Part shown: positions 16,538-25,127 of the stretch, in pieces
Layout: each line of letters opens with the position of its first letter
Position numbering within the stretch: the first letter of the stretch is position 1
From: JAIBJN01 sp963748205
GTDB lineage: Bacteria > Actinomycetota > Thermoleophilia > Gaiellales > Gaiellaceae
NCBI GenBank assembly: GCA_963748205.1
Contig: CAVVIB010000018.1
Coordinates: 66,679 to 130,678 of the forward strand
Direction of reading: 5' to 3'
DNA: 64,000 nucleotides
Made by a program: the position numbers and the translations under genes
Notes under the pieces: model-generated
Seen by the model: only the letters and a program-made list of their open reading frames with translations
Database searches by the model: none
Told to the model about the DNA's origin: nothing

Positions 16538-18716
16538 TCGTCGTCGGCGGAGGCTCGGTGGTGCCGGGAGGCTCGGTCGTCGTGCCCGGCTTGTTGTTCT
16601 TCGGCTTCTTCGGCGGCGGCGGCGGCGGCGGGGCACCGAAGTTGGCGTACTCGAGGTCGACGTCCGCCCAGACCGCCGGGTTCTTGGGGTCCGGCCAGCC
16701 GATGTACGGCAGGCCGCCGAACGCGCCCTCCATGAACAGGTGCCAGATGTCGGCCGGGAACGTCCCGCCCGCGACGGTGATCCCGTGCACGCTGTTCATC
16801 TCGATCTGCGCGTTCGGGTAGCCGACCCAGACGACAGTCGACGCGCGGGGCGTGTAGCCGGCGAACCAGGCGTCGACGTGGTCGTCGGTCGTGCCGGTCT
16901 TGCCCGCCGAGTACGGATCGCCGTAGTACGCGCCCGTTCCCGTGCCGCCGGTCATGTTGCTCTGAAGGATCTCGGTCACGGCCGCCGCCTGGCCGTCAGT
17001 GAGCACGCGGCGCCTCTTGGGCTTGCCCCAGCCCGCGGTCCGGTCGACCTCGCCGCTCGCGAGAACGACCTTCTTGATCGCCATCGGCTCGGAGAAGACG
17101 CCACCCGAGGCGAGCGTGGCGTACGCGGAGGCCATCTCGATCACGGAGACGGAGTTCGAGCCGAGGCCGATCGACGGAACGGCGAGGAGCTTGGTCTTGA
17201 TGCCCATCTGCCGCGCCGTCTTGACGACGTTCTCGGGGCCGACGTCGAGGGTCAGACGCGCGTAGACGGTGTTGTCCGAGCTGAGAGTCGCGGACGAGAT
17301 CGGCACGGAGCCGAGGTAGGAGTGGCTGTAGGTCGCCACGTCCCACGCCTCGGAGTTCGGGTCCGGCTGCCAGTGGAGCGGCGCCGAGAGGTAGCTCGTG
17401 CTGAAGGGGTTGATCCCCTGGCGCACCGCCGTGACCAGGACGAACGTCTTGAACGAGGAGCCCGTCTGGCGCTTCCCCTGCGTGGCGTAGTTGAACTCGA
17501 CGTTCGGGTTGTTCGGATTCACCGCGGTCATCGCGCGGATGGCACCGTTCTTCGGATTGATCGACACGATCGCCGACGACGGGTCCTCCCGGTCGCCCAG
17601 CGTGTCGCGCATCGCCCGGACGGCCAGCTTCTGGTACCGCGGGTTGATCGTCGTGTAGACCTTCAGGCCGCCTCCGCGGACGGTCGAGGCGCCGTACTTC
17701 TCGATCAGAAGCTCGCTCACATAGCCAAAGAAGTACGGCTCGCGGATCTTCGTGTAGAGCTCTCCGGCCTTCAGCCCGAGCGGCGTGTCGATCGCCTCGA
17801 CGTACGTCGCCAGGTCGATGTAGCCCGCGTCCTTCATGGCCTTGAGCACCTCGTCGCGGCGGCGCTGCGCCTCCCCGGGCCTCTTGAACGGGTCGTAGAT
17901 CGAGGGCGCCTGGGGCAGGCCCGCGATGAGGGCGGCCTGCACGAGGTTGAGGTTCTTCGCGTGCTTCGAGAAGTACGTCTGCGCCGCGGCCTCGGCGCCG
18001 TATGCGTGGCTGCCGAAGTAGACCTGGTTCAGGTAGGTCTCGAGGATCCTCTCCTTGCGCCAGCCCTTGAGCTCGCCTGCGGTGAGCCCTGCGGGCTGGG
18101 CGGCCCAGAGAGTCGGCAGGCCCTCCTCCTCGAGCTTGAGCGCGAGGCAGGCCTCCTTGGTCTTGCGCTCCCAGGAGACCTCGTTCCCGATGTAGAGGTT
18201 GCGGACGAGCTGCTGCGTCAGGGTCGAGCCGCCCTGGACGATCTCGCCGCTCTGAAGGTTCTCGACCGCAGCGCGAACGATGCCCTCGTAGTCGATCCCC
18301 GAGTGCGAGTAGAAGCGCCGGTCCTCGATCGCGACCGTCGCCTGCGCGAGCAGCGGGGACATCTGGTCGAGCGCGACGGGCTGCCGGTTCTTCTCCGCCT
18401 TGATGGCGCCGAGGACGGTGCCGTCGGCTGCGTACACGAAGGAGTTCTGGCCGATCGAGACCGGGCGCAGCGAGGCGAGCGAGCAGCTGTTGCGGAACGC
18501 CTGCGCGCCGGTGAACGCGGCGGCGACGAGGATCGCTACCCCGCCGAGGACGATCGCGAGCAGCGAGACGAGGATGAAGCGGCGCGACTGCGTCCGGTCT
18601 TGCCGGCGACGATTCCGGCGTCGGCGGCGCTGGCGGTTGTCGGCCGCCCTGTGGCCGTTGCCGTTGCCGTTCCGGCCGTTCTTCCCGTTTTTGCCGTTGC
18701 GTCCGTTCGCGGTCAT
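16503..18716 (-). CDS. Class A penicillin-binding protein (PBP1A-like)
   Basis: 737-aa bifunctional murein synthase. A cytoplasmic head rich in Asn-Gly-Lys and Arg (residues 1-45) precedes one helix (about 46-70). The GT51 domain has EDRRFYSHSGIDYEGI and GGSTLTQQLVRNLY; the transpeptidase has TGSSFK (nucleophile Ser), SSDN and AGKTGTTDD. The C-terminus is a Pro-run then a Thr/Pro tail with repeated TTTEPP units, typical of wall-spanning linkers. ATG at 18716 overlaps the TGA of the MscS-like gene (ATGA), so channel and wall synthase are co-translated. The downstream glycosyltransferase overlaps its 3' end. Confidence 0.94.
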   Translation of the reverse strand: MTANGRNGKNGKNGRNGNGNGHRAADNRQRRRRRNRRRQDRTQSRRFILVSLLAIVLGGVAILVAAAFTGAQAFRNSCSLASLRPVSIGQNSFVYAADGTVLGAIKAEKNRQPVALDQMSPLLAQATVAIEDRRFYSHSGIDYEGIVRAAVENLQSGEIVQGGSTLTQQLVRNLYIGNEVSWERKTKEACLALKLEEEGLPTLWAAQPAGLTAGELKGWRKERILETYLNQVYFGSHAYGAEAAAQTYFSKHAKNLNLVQAALIAGLPQAPSIYDPFKRPGEAQRRRDEVLKAMKDAGYIDLATYVEAIDTPLGLKAGELYTKIREPYFFGYVSELLIEKYGASTVRGGGLKVYTTINPRYQKLAVRAMRDTLGDREDPSSAIVSINPKNGAIRAMTAVNPNNPNVEFNYATQGKRQTGSSFKTFVLVTAVRQGINPFSTSYLSAPLHWQPDPNSEAWDVATYSHSYLGSVPISSATLSSDNTVYARLTLDVGPENVVKTARQMGIKTKLLAVPSIGLGSNSVSVIEMASAYATLASGGVFSEPMAIKKVVLASGEVDRTAGWGKPKRRRVLTDGQAAAVTEILQSNMTGGTGTGAYYGDPYSAGKTGTTDDHVDAWFAGYTPRASTVVWVGYPNAQIEMNSVHGITVAGGTFPADIWHLFMEGAFGGLPYIGWPDPKNPAVWADVDLEYANFGAPPPPPPPKKPKNNKPGTTTEPPGTTEPPPTTTEPPPTTTGPG

Positions 18717-19465
18717 GCGTACACACCTTCCGAGCGAAGGCGTTCAACTGCTCTACGCCGCAGAGCGGACGAGAGGTCCGCCGCCGCGTCGGCGTTGCGC
18801 GCCCACGCTTCCACCGTTACGACGGCACCGCTCGAATCGAGTTGGCTGACGTGCACGGTGGGTTCCTTCTCAGTCATGTTCTCGGACAAAGCTCGTGCTT
18901 CCTCAAGCAGGAGGGTGATCACTCGGTCGAGATCGGCGGTGAGGGGCACCGCCACCCTGACCGCGACCAGGTTCTCGGCGCCCGCAATCGTGGCGTTTCT
19001 GATGGTATCCGAGGCTAGCTTGGCGTTCGGGACGTAGTACCGGGCGCCGTCGCCGGCACGGATGACCGTGTACGTCAGGCCGATCTGCACGACGGTCCCG
19101 GACGCGCCTGCGACGGCAACGTTGTCGCCGAGCCGCAGCGGCTGCGCGAAGGCGATGAGGATGCCGGCGATGAAGTTCGAGAGCGTGGACTGGGCGGCGA
19201 GGCCAAGCACGAGCGCGATCACGGCCGAGGACGCGAGGATGCTGCCTGCCACCGCACGCACCTGCGGGAAGACGAGCAGCGCGCTCAGGACGCCCACCCC
19301 GACGACGACGGCGAGCGCGCTCCGGCGAACGACGTGGTAGATCGTCAGCGTCTCCGGCCGCAGCGTGTAGCGGCGGGAGATCATGCGGTCGACGGCCCAG
19401 GCGGCGATGAACGTCGCGATCAGGACGACGCCGGCGATGATGGCACGCTGAATCCATTCGTCCAT
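18713..19465 (-). CDS. MscS-family mechanosensitive channel
   Basis: 250-aa small-conductance channel that releases solutes on hypo-osmotic shock. Three N-terminal helices, with the pore-lining segment ASSAVIALVLGLAAQSTLSNFIAG, then the beta domain (LRLGDNVAVAGASGTVVQIGLTYTVIRAGDG, YYVPNAKLASDTIRN) and an alpha-beta tail. ATG at 19465 (MDEWIQRAIIAGVV) is directly ahead of the first helix; upstream in-frame sequence is the shadow of DUF2203. Follows DUF2203 by 14 bp and overlaps the PBP start. Confidence 0.9.
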   Translation of the reverse strand: MDEWIQRAIIAGVVLIATFIAAWAVDRMISRRYTLRPETLTIYHVVRRSALAVVVGVGVLSALLVFPQVRAVAGSILASSAVIALVLGLAAQSTLSNFIAGILIAFAQPLRLGDNVAVAGASGTVVQIGLTYTVIRAGDGARYYVPNAKLASDTIRNATIAGAENLVAVRVAVPLTADLDRVITLLLEEARALSENMTEKEPTVHVSQLDSSGAVVTVEAWARNADAAADLSSALRRRAVERLRSEGVYA

Positions 19466-19479
19466 CGCTGAGGAGTTCT

Positions 19480-19893
19480 CTAGAAGGGGAGCGGCTTCCT
19501 GCCCGCGAAGCCGTCCTCGAGCCCGTGCCAGAAGGCCACGTCGGGCTCTCCGAGCTCCCAGCAGAGGAGCACGGTGGCGCCGTCCTCGGGATGGCGCGCG
19601 GGGAAGTCGACCAGGCCCCGGTCGACGTCCTTGACCTGCACGCCCAGCTCGTTGATCTCGCCGACGATGGCGGCCAGCTGGGCGGCGGCCCGCGCAACGG
19701 CCTCCTGGAGCTCGCCCACGCGCCCCGGATCGAGGCTGCCGCCGTTGCCGGCGACGAGCGCCTGCACCTCCTCGAGCTCGCCGCCGAGCTCGACGTACGA
19801 CCGCCGCTCCTCGACGAGGCGCTCGACCAGAGGGCGCACGACGGCGAGCGCGCCGTTCGCCTCGTCTGGCGTGAAGAACTGCATGTTCGACAT
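19480..19893 (-). CDS. DUF2203 family protein
   Basis: 137-aa protein of unknown function. It matches what is known of DUF2203 proteins: FFTPDEANGALAVVRPLVERL at the N-terminus, a central coiled-coil-like helical pair, GVQVKDVDRGLVDFPARHPEDG, and CWELGEPDVAFWHGLEDGFAGRKPL at the C-terminus. No enzyme motif is recognised. ATG at 19893 has GAGAGG about 5 nt upstream. First gene of a minus-strand run DUF2203-MscS-PBP, which hints at a cell-envelope link. Confidence 0.85.
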   Translation of the reverse strand: MSNMQFFTPDEANGALAVVRPLVERLVEERRSYVELGGELEEVQALVAGNGGSLDPGRVGELQEAVARAAAQLAAIVGEINELGVQVKDVDRGLVDFPARHPEDGATVLLCWELGEPDVAFWHGLEDGFAGRKPLPF

Positions 19894-19894
19894 A

Positions 19895-20842
19895 GTGCCT
19901 CTCGTCGTGATCAACCGCGTCACCGGTGCCGCCGTCCTGGCCCTCCTCGTACTGGTCGCCGCGGCCTGCGGTGAGCGCTCCGAGCCGACCGGCGAGCTCG
20001 AGCAGAACTATCCAGTCACCGTCCAGGGCGCAGGCGAGCAGCCCGCGGTGGCGCCCGCGCGGCCGGAGCGGATCGTCGCGCTCGACCCGGGCGCCGCCGA
20101 GCTCGTGATCGCGCTCGGCGCCCGCGACCGCCTCGTCGGAATCCCGGCCGGCGTCAAGCGCGGCAGCGGCCCGCGGCAGGCGCCGGGCTCGGCCGAGCAG
20201 GTCGTGTCCCGCAGCGGCCAGGTGCAGGTCGACGACGTCGCTCGCCTCGAGCCGGACCTGATCGTCGCCACCCCGGGCATGGATCTCCTCGACCTCACGC
20301 GTGCGCAGCGAGAATCGGGCGCGGCGCTCTACGTCCAGCCGAGCTCGTCGGTCGACGACGTGCTGCGCGCGACGCTCGAGCTCGGCTTCCTCGTCGGAGA
20401 GCCCGTAGCGGCCCGGGAGGTGGCCGACCAGATCCGCACCGAGGTCGCAGCCGTCGAGGACACGGTCGCCGGCCTCCCACCCCGCACGACCTTCGTCGAC
20501 ACGGGCTTCTTCATCCCCATGCCGGAGCGCTCGCTCCTCGGCGACCTCGTCCGCCGCGCGGGCGGCCAGAGCATCGCCGGCGCCACCCCTTCGCCCGAGC
20601 CCTTCCCGCTGGAGCGGCTCCGCCGGCGCAACCCGCAGGTGTACCTCGCTACCTCGGAGAGCCAGGTGACGCTCGACGACCTGCGTGCAAACCCCGCCAC
20701 CGCAGACCTGCGCGCAATCCGCCGGGGCCGCTTCGCCGTCATCCAGTCGGAGCTCGCCAACCGCCCCGGCCCCCGGGTCGGCAGAGCCCTCGAGCAGATC
20801 GCGGCCGCCCTCTACCCCAATGCCTTCGCCCAAGACGGCTAG
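19895..20842 (+). CDS. Lipoprotein substrate-binding protein of a metal-chelate/cobalamin ABC importer (BtuF-like)
   Basis: About 315 aa. The signal ends in LVAAACGE, a lipobox placing the mature protein on the membrane outer face. The helical-backbone metal receptor fold is indicated by RPERIVALDPGAAELVIALGA, VSRSGQVQVDDVARLEPDLIVAT, and a late segment ANPATADLRAIRRGRFAVI. Family members bind vitamin B12, haem or siderophores; no permease or ATPase gene is adjacent, so the ligand is unknown. Starts: GTG at 19895 or GTG at 19907; neither has a clear ribosome site and the first is 1 bp from the divergent DUF2203 start. The HAD gene overlaps its 3' end by 23 bp. Confidence 0.83.
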   Translation: MPLVVINRVTGAAVLALLVLVAAACGERSEPTGELEQNYPVTVQGAGEQPAVAPARPERIVALDPGAAELVIALGARDRLVGIPAGVKRGSGPRQAPGSAEQVVSRSGQVQVDDVARLEPDLIVATPGMDLLDLTRAQRESGAALYVQPSSSVDDVLRATLELGFLVGEPVAAREVADQIRTEVAAVEDTVAGLPPRTTFVDTGFFIPMPERSLLGDLVRRAGGQSIAGATPSPEPFPLERLRRRNPQVYLATSESQVTLDDLRANPATADLRAIRRGRFAVIQSELANRPGPRVGRALEQIAAALYPNAFAQDG

Positions 20843-21479
20843 CGAGCTCGACGCGGTCACCGTGGACGCGAACGGCACGGCCGTCGAGCTCGACGATCCG
20901 ACCGACCGCCTCCAGGCCGCCCTGGCCGAGCGCGGGGTCGAGCGCGACCGCGACGTCGTGGCGGCCGCGTTCAGGGCCGAGGTCGCCTACTACCTCCCGC
21001 GCACGCTGGAGGGGTCCGACGAGGCAAGCCTGGCGGACCTCCTCCGGCGCTGCACCGCGGTCTTCCTCGAGCACGCCGACGCAGGGCTCGATCCCGAGTC
21101 CTTCGCACCGGCGTTCGCCGACAGCATCCGCTTCCGCCCCATCCCGGGCGCCGTCGAGGCGCTGGAGCAACTCCAGTCGGCCGGGCTCGCCCTCGCATGC
21201 GTGTCGAACTGGGACGCGTCGCTCGGGTCGCAGCTCGACCGCGCGGGCGTCGGGCGCTACTTCACCGTCGTCGTCAGCTCGGCCGAGGCAGGTGCGGCCA
21301 AGCCCGAGCCGGACGCCTTCACCGTCGCGCTCGAGCGGCTCGGCGTCGAGCCCGGGCGCGCGCTCCACATCGGCGACACGGAGGCCGACGAGGAGGGCGC
21401 CGCCGCCGCGGGTCTGGCCTTCGAGCCGGTGCCGCTCGCTACGCTCCCCGAACGGCTGGGACTCGGCCACCGACCATGA
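20820..21479 (+). CDS. HAD-family hydrolase with altered motif I
   Basis: 219-aa HAD superfamily protein. Motif I is TVDANGTAVEL: the nucleophile Asp is present, but the second Asp of DxD is Asn. Motif II LACVSNWD, motif III Lys in GAAKPEPDAF and motif IV HIGDTEADEEGAAAAG are intact, with a helical cap between I and II. The Asn substitution would weaken acid/base catalysis in a phosphatase, so activity and substrate are open. ATG at 20820 lies inside the 3' end of the upstream lipoprotein gene; its TGA overlaps the ATG of the MetB-like gene, giving a coupled set. Confidence 0.85.
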   Translation: MPSPKTASELDAVTVDANGTAVELDDPTDRLQAALAERGVERDRDVVAAAFRAEVAYYLPRTLEGSDEASLADLLRRCTAVFLEHADAGLDPESFAPAFADSIRFRPIPGAVEALEQLQSAGLALACVSNWDASLGSQLDRAGVGRYFTVVVSSAEAGAAKPEPDAFTVALERLGVEPGRALHIGDTEADEEGAAAAGLAFEPVPLATLPERLGLGHRP

Positions 21480-22639
21480 GCGAACGCAAGCGCGGCCTCT
21501 CGACGAAGGCCATCCACACCCCTCCGCTGCCCACAGGGCCGGGAGAGCCCGTCGTCGGACCGATCGTCGCCTCGACGACGTTCGCCTTCGAGCAGGTCGC
21601 CGACCTCGCGCGCGTGATCGCCGAGGAGGAGTACGGCTTCTCGTACGCGCGCCTCCGCAACCCGACGGTCGAGGAGCTCAACGCCGTCATCGCCGAGCTC
21701 GAGGGCGCCGAGGCGGCGCAGTGCTTCGGATCGGGCATGGCCGCGATCAGCGCCGCCCTCCACTCGACGCTCGCGCCGGGCGACACGCTGCTCCTGCCCC
21801 AGCAGCTGTACGGCACCACCTACGACCTCGCGGAGAAGCAGCTGCGGCCCAGGGGCGTCGAGGTCGAGTACCTGGACGTCACCGACGCCGCCGCCTGGGA
21901 ACGGCCGGCGCGCGTGCGCTTCGTCGAGACGATGGCGAACCCCGGCTTCCCGCTCGCCGACCTGGGCGCGATCGCGGCCACCAAGGGCGACGGGCTTCTG
22001 ATCGTCGACAACACGTTCGCCTCCCCGGCGCTCTGCCGTCCCCTGGAGCACGGCGCGGACATCGTCTGCGAGTCGGCCACCAAGTACCTCAACGGCCATC
22101 ACGACGTCACCGCCGGCGTGCTCGCGGGTAGCAAGGAGCTCGTCGCCGCGGCCCGCGCTCATCAGATCTCGGTCGGCTCGATCCTCGACCCGTTCCCGGC
22201 GTTCCTCGTCCGCCGCGGCCTGAAGACGCTCACGCTGCGCATGGAGCGCGCCAGCGCCAACGCCCTCGCGGTCGGCCGCTTCCTCGAGGGCCACGACAAG
22301 GTGGCGCAGGTGCTCTACGCGGGGCTCGAGAGCTACCCGCAGCACGAGCTCGCCCTGCGGCAGCTGGACGACTCGGGCGGGATGCTCGCCTTCGAAGTCG
22401 AGGGCGGGCGCGAGGCCGGCGAGCGGTTCATGGACGCGCTCCGGCTCTGCGGCCGCGCGACGAGCCTCGGCGGCGTGGACACGGTGCTCCACCATCCCGC
22501 CTCGACGAGCCACCGCCAGTACACGCCGGAGCAGCTCGCAGCGGCCGGGGTGTCGCCGGGTCTCCTGCGCCTCTCCGTAGGGTGTGAGGATGCCGACGAC
22601 ATCGTCGCCGACATCGCGCAGGCGCTCGCGCACGCATAA
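21476..22639 (+). CDS. Cystathionine gamma-synthase/lyase-type PLP enzyme (MetB/MetC family)
   Basis: 387-aa Cys/Met metabolism PLP enzyme, fold type I. Evident blocks: LSTKAIHTPP, GPIVASTTFAF, YARLRNPTVEELNAVIAELE, CFGSGMAAISAALHSTL, VDNTFASPALCRPLEHGAD and SATKYLNGHHDVTAGVL, where the Lys binds PLP. Whether it makes cystathionine, homocysteine or splits cystathionine cannot be decided by motif alone; there are no adjacent methionine genes. ATG at 21476 overlaps the HAD stop (ATGA). Confidence 0.9.
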   Translation: MSERKRGLSTKAIHTPPLPTGPGEPVVGPIVASTTFAFEQVADLARVIAEEEYGFSYARLRNPTVEELNAVIAELEGAEAAQCFGSGMAAISAALHSTLAPGDTLLLPQQLYGTTYDLAEKQLRPRGVEVEYLDVTDAAAWERPARVRFVETMANPGFPLADLGAIAATKGDGLLIVDNTFASPALCRPLEHGADIVCESATKYLNGHHDVTAGVLAGSKELVAAARAHQISVGSILDPFPAFLVRRGLKTLTLRMERASANALAVGRFLEGHDKVAQVLYAGLESYPQHELALRQLDDSGGMLAFEVEGGREAGERFMDALRLCGRATSLGGVDTVLHHPASTSHRQYTPEQLAAAGVSPGLLRLSVGCEDADDIVADIAQALAHA

Positions 22640-23291
22640 CGGCAAGGCCGCGGCCATCTGGCTCGGCGTCTGCGGCTTTCTCGTCGGGAGCGCGTTCTAC
22701 CTGCAGAGCGTGGAGACCGACGAGGCGATCGAGCCGCTGTACGACGCCGGGCTCGCGGTCGCAGGGGTCATCCAGTACACGATCCTCGTCCTCATCGCGG
22801 TCGGGCTCGCGCGAATGTTCCCCCGCCCGCCCGACGCGCTGGGCCTGCGGCCCTTCCGCAGCCGCTGGGTCTGGATCTCGTTCGTCGTCGTCGCCGCGAC
22901 GCTGGCCGTCGGCATCGCGCTGGAGCCGATCCTGCACGGCGGCGAGGAGCAGGGCCTCGCGCCCGACGAATGGAAGTCCGAGCACGCCGCGGCGTTTGCT
23001 GTCAACACGGCCATGATCGTGCTGGTGGCGCCGTTCGTGGAGGAGCTCTTCTTCCGCGGGATCGGCGTGCGGGCGTTGACCTACTTCGGGGCCCCGGCCG
23101 CCATCCTCCTCACGGGCATCGTCTTCGCCGGCGTGCACGGGGTCGTCGGCGCTCTGATCCCGCTCGCGCTCTTCGGCATCGGCCTCGCCTGGATCCGGGT
23201 GCGTTCCGCGAGCATCTGGCCGGGCTTCATCGCGCACGCGACCTACAACGGGATCGGCGTCGCGTTCCTAGCCCTCAGCTGGGCTCTCTAG
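22590..23291 (+). CDS. CPBP-family intramembrane metalloprotease
   Basis: About 233 aa with six or seven helices. The CPBP (Abi/Rce1-like) signatures are VEELFFRGIGVRAL (EExxxR), FAGVHGVVGAL (His) and the C-terminal FIAHATYNGIG (HxxxN). Such proteases clip membrane substrates, including bacteriocin-immunity and prenylated proteins; substrate here unknown. ATG at 22590 is within the metB-like 3' end (50-bp overlap) and has GGTGTGAGG close upstream; a GTG six bases earlier is an alternative. Confidence 0.88.
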   Translation: MPTTSSPTSRRRSRTHNGKAAAIWLGVCGFLVGSAFYLQSVETDEAIEPLYDAGLAVAGVIQYTILVLIAVGLARMFPRPPDALGLRPFRSRWVWISFVVVAATLAVGIALEPILHGGEEQGLAPDEWKSEHAAAFAVNTAMIVLVAPFVEELFFRGIGVRALTYFGAPAAILLTGIVFAGVHGVVGALIPLALFGIGLAWIRVRSASIWPGFIAHATYNGIGVAFLALSWAL

Positions 23292-23319
23292 GGCGCGACC
23301 GGGATATTCTGGGCGCCTG

Positions 23320-23604
23320 ATGCGGCCGAGCGACCCCGAGCACGATCCCGTCGTCCGCGACCTGCGTGAACGCATCACCGAGGTCGACCAGGCGATCCTC
23401 GAGGCGGCCAACGCGCGGCTCGAGCTCGTCCGGGAGCTGCGCCGGCACAAGATCGCCCAGGGCTGGGACTTCGTGGACCCGGGCCGCGAGGAACGGCTGC
23501 TCGACGCCCTGGCCCGCGAGAATCCCGGCCCGCTCAGCGAAGACGCAGTCCGGCAGCTCTTCCTGGATCTGCTCGCGCTCACGAAGCGCGAGATCGACGG
23601 CTAG
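23320..23604 (+). CDS. Chorismate mutase (AroQ type)
   Basis: 94-aa all-helical domain converting chorismate to prephenate for Phe/Tyr synthesis. The AroQ pattern is seen in RDLRERITEVDQAILEAANARLELVRELRRHK, here described by its parts: LRERITEVD, then ARLELV and ELRRHK, with a second-half segment DPGREERLLDALARENPGPLS and a terminal helix. Stand-alone, not fused to DAHP synthase or prephenate dehydratase. ATG at 23320 lies 28 bp after the CPBP gene. It is convergent with the bifunctional nuclease gene, 3 bp apart. Confidence 0.85.
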   Translation: MRPSDPEHDPVVRDLRERITEVDQAILEAANARLELVRELRRHKIAQGWDFVDPGREERLLDALARENPGPLSEDAVRQLFLDLLALTKREIDG

Positions 23605-23607
23605 GGC

Positions 23608-24096
23608 TCAGCTCTCCGTCGAGAAGTCGTCCGGCTTGACCTCGTCGAGGAACTTCTTGAACTCCTCGACGACCTCTTCCTCGTTCACGTCCTCGTGCTC
23701 GAACTCGATCGCGCTCTCCTCGATCACGGCCTCGGCGGCGAAGATCGGCGCGCCGGAGCGGACAGCGAGAGCGATCGCGTCGCTCGGGCGGGAGTCGATC
23801 TCGAGCTCGGTCCCGTCCACGGCGACCGTGATGAGCGCGTAGAACGTGTTCTCGCGCAGCTCGGTGACCGCGATGCGGACCACGCGAGCCTCGAGCTGGC
23901 CGAGGATCTCGGTGAAGAGGTCGTGGGTCATGGGGCGGGGGGTCGCGGCGCCCTGGAGCTTCATGAGGATCGCCGCCGCCTCGGGATGCCCGATCCAGAT
24001 CGGGAGGAACTTGTTGCCGTCGGCGGTCTTCAGGAGCACGATCGGCTGCTTGCCGACCATGTCGAAGCTCACGCCGTAGATGACCATCTCGTGCAT
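23608..24096 (-). CDS. Bifunctional nuclease-family protein (BFN, DUF151)
   Basis: 162-aa protein with the BFN domain: MVIYGVSFDMVGKQPIVLLK, LPIWIGHPEAAAILMKLQG, RPMTHDLFTEIL and DSRPSDAIALAVRSGAPIF, the last being the most conserved block. Family members have reported RNase/DNase activity, but most bacterial copies are uncharacterised. A highly acidic tail (VEEFKKFLDEV region) follows. ATG at 24096 begins MHEMVIYG; an ATG three codons later is possible. Transcribed alone, downstream of tRNA-Ile. Confidence 0.88.
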   Translation of the reverse strand: MHEMVIYGVSFDMVGKQPIVLLKTADGNKFLPIWIGHPEAAAILMKLQGAATPRPMTHDLFTEILGQLEARVVRIAVTELRENTFYALITVAVDGTELEIDSRPSDAIALAVRSGAPIFAAEAVIEESAIEFEHEDVNEEEVVEEFKKFLDEVKPDDFSTES

Positions 24097-24181
24097 GGAC
24101 AGGAACCCTCGTCTGATGATAGCCGCGCCCCTCCGAACGGGAACCACCCTAGGGAAACAGAGCGTTCCGGGGTCGGTGAAG

Positions 24182-24245
<64 letters not shown>

Positions 24246-24255
<10 letters not shown>

Positions 24256-25127
24256 GTGCGGGCAGATTGTAGCGAGGCCCGCTCGAGGGCTTCGACGATC
24301 TCTTCGAGCTCCACTTCCGACTCGAAGTAGACCTCGATGCGGCCGCTCGCGACCTTGGCGTCGGCGCCCGTTATGCGGCGCAGGGCGTCGCGCGCGCGGG
24401 CGGCGACAGCCGGGTCGACCGGCTGGCGGCGGCGGGGCTTCGTGCGCGCTCCGGCCCAACGGGCAGCGCGCTCGGCCGCCCGGACCGACATGCCGCCGCG
24501 GACGATGCGGCGGGCCAGGCGGCGGCGCTCCTCGTTGTCCGGGACCGCGAGGACCGCGCGCGCGTGCCCCTCGGAGAGCTGGCCGCGCTCGACGAGCCCG
24601 AGAACGTCGTCCGGGAGCTCGAGCAGGCGCACGCGGTTCGACACCGTCGGCTTCGAGCGGCCGACCTGCTCGGCGACTTCTCCGAGGGCGAGGCCGAACT
24701 CGTCCATGAGCACGGCGTACGCGCGCGCCTCGTCGACGGGCGAGAGGTCCTCGCGCGCAACGTTCTCCACCAGGGCGAGGAGCAGCGAGTTGCGGTCGTC
24801 GGTCTCGCGGACGAGCGCGGGGATCGTGGCCAGGCCGGCGGCCCGCGCGGCCCGCCAGCGCCGCTCGCCTGCGATCAGCTCGTAGCCGCCCTCCGGCGAC
24901 GTGCGCACGACCACCGGCTGGACGACGCCCTGCGCGCGGATCGAGTCCGCGAGCTCGTCGATGCGCTCGCCGTCCAGGCGCTTGCGCGGCTGGCGGGTGT
25001 TGGCGCGGATCGAGCCGATCGGCAGCTGGACGAGCTCCGTTGCGGTGCTCGCGCCGCCCATGAGCACCTCGAGGCCGCGGCCGAGGCCGCGGCGTGGGCT
25101 GGGGTTAGCCGCGGTCGACAAGCTCAC
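24246..25127 (-). CDS. parB: Chromosome-partitioning protein ParB
   Basis: 293-aa parS-binding CTP-dependent clamp that organises the origin region. N-terminal RRGLGRGLEVLMGG (ParA-interaction peptide), ParB/Spo0J domain with IRANTRQPRKRLD, YELIAGERRWRAA (CTP-binding) and ENVAREDLSPVDEARAY, then HTH VAEQVGRSKPTVSNRVRLLELP and a C-terminal dimerization domain. GTG at 25127 overlaps the true parA end by 23 bp and follows GGGTGG; an upstream ATG is possible but lengthens an unconserved head. The last codons lie in the tRNA-Ile gene. Confidence 0.93.

Noticed and set aside
16613..16635. GGC trinucleotide run as a microsatellite
   Set aside because: It encodes the polyproline stretch of the PBP tail on the minus strand and is explained by coding composition.
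16503..16636. Arg-rich N-terminal extension of the membrane glycosyltransferase from ATG 16636
   Set aside because: It is the shadow of the Thr/Pro tail codons of the PBP gene on the same strand; kept only as an alternative start.
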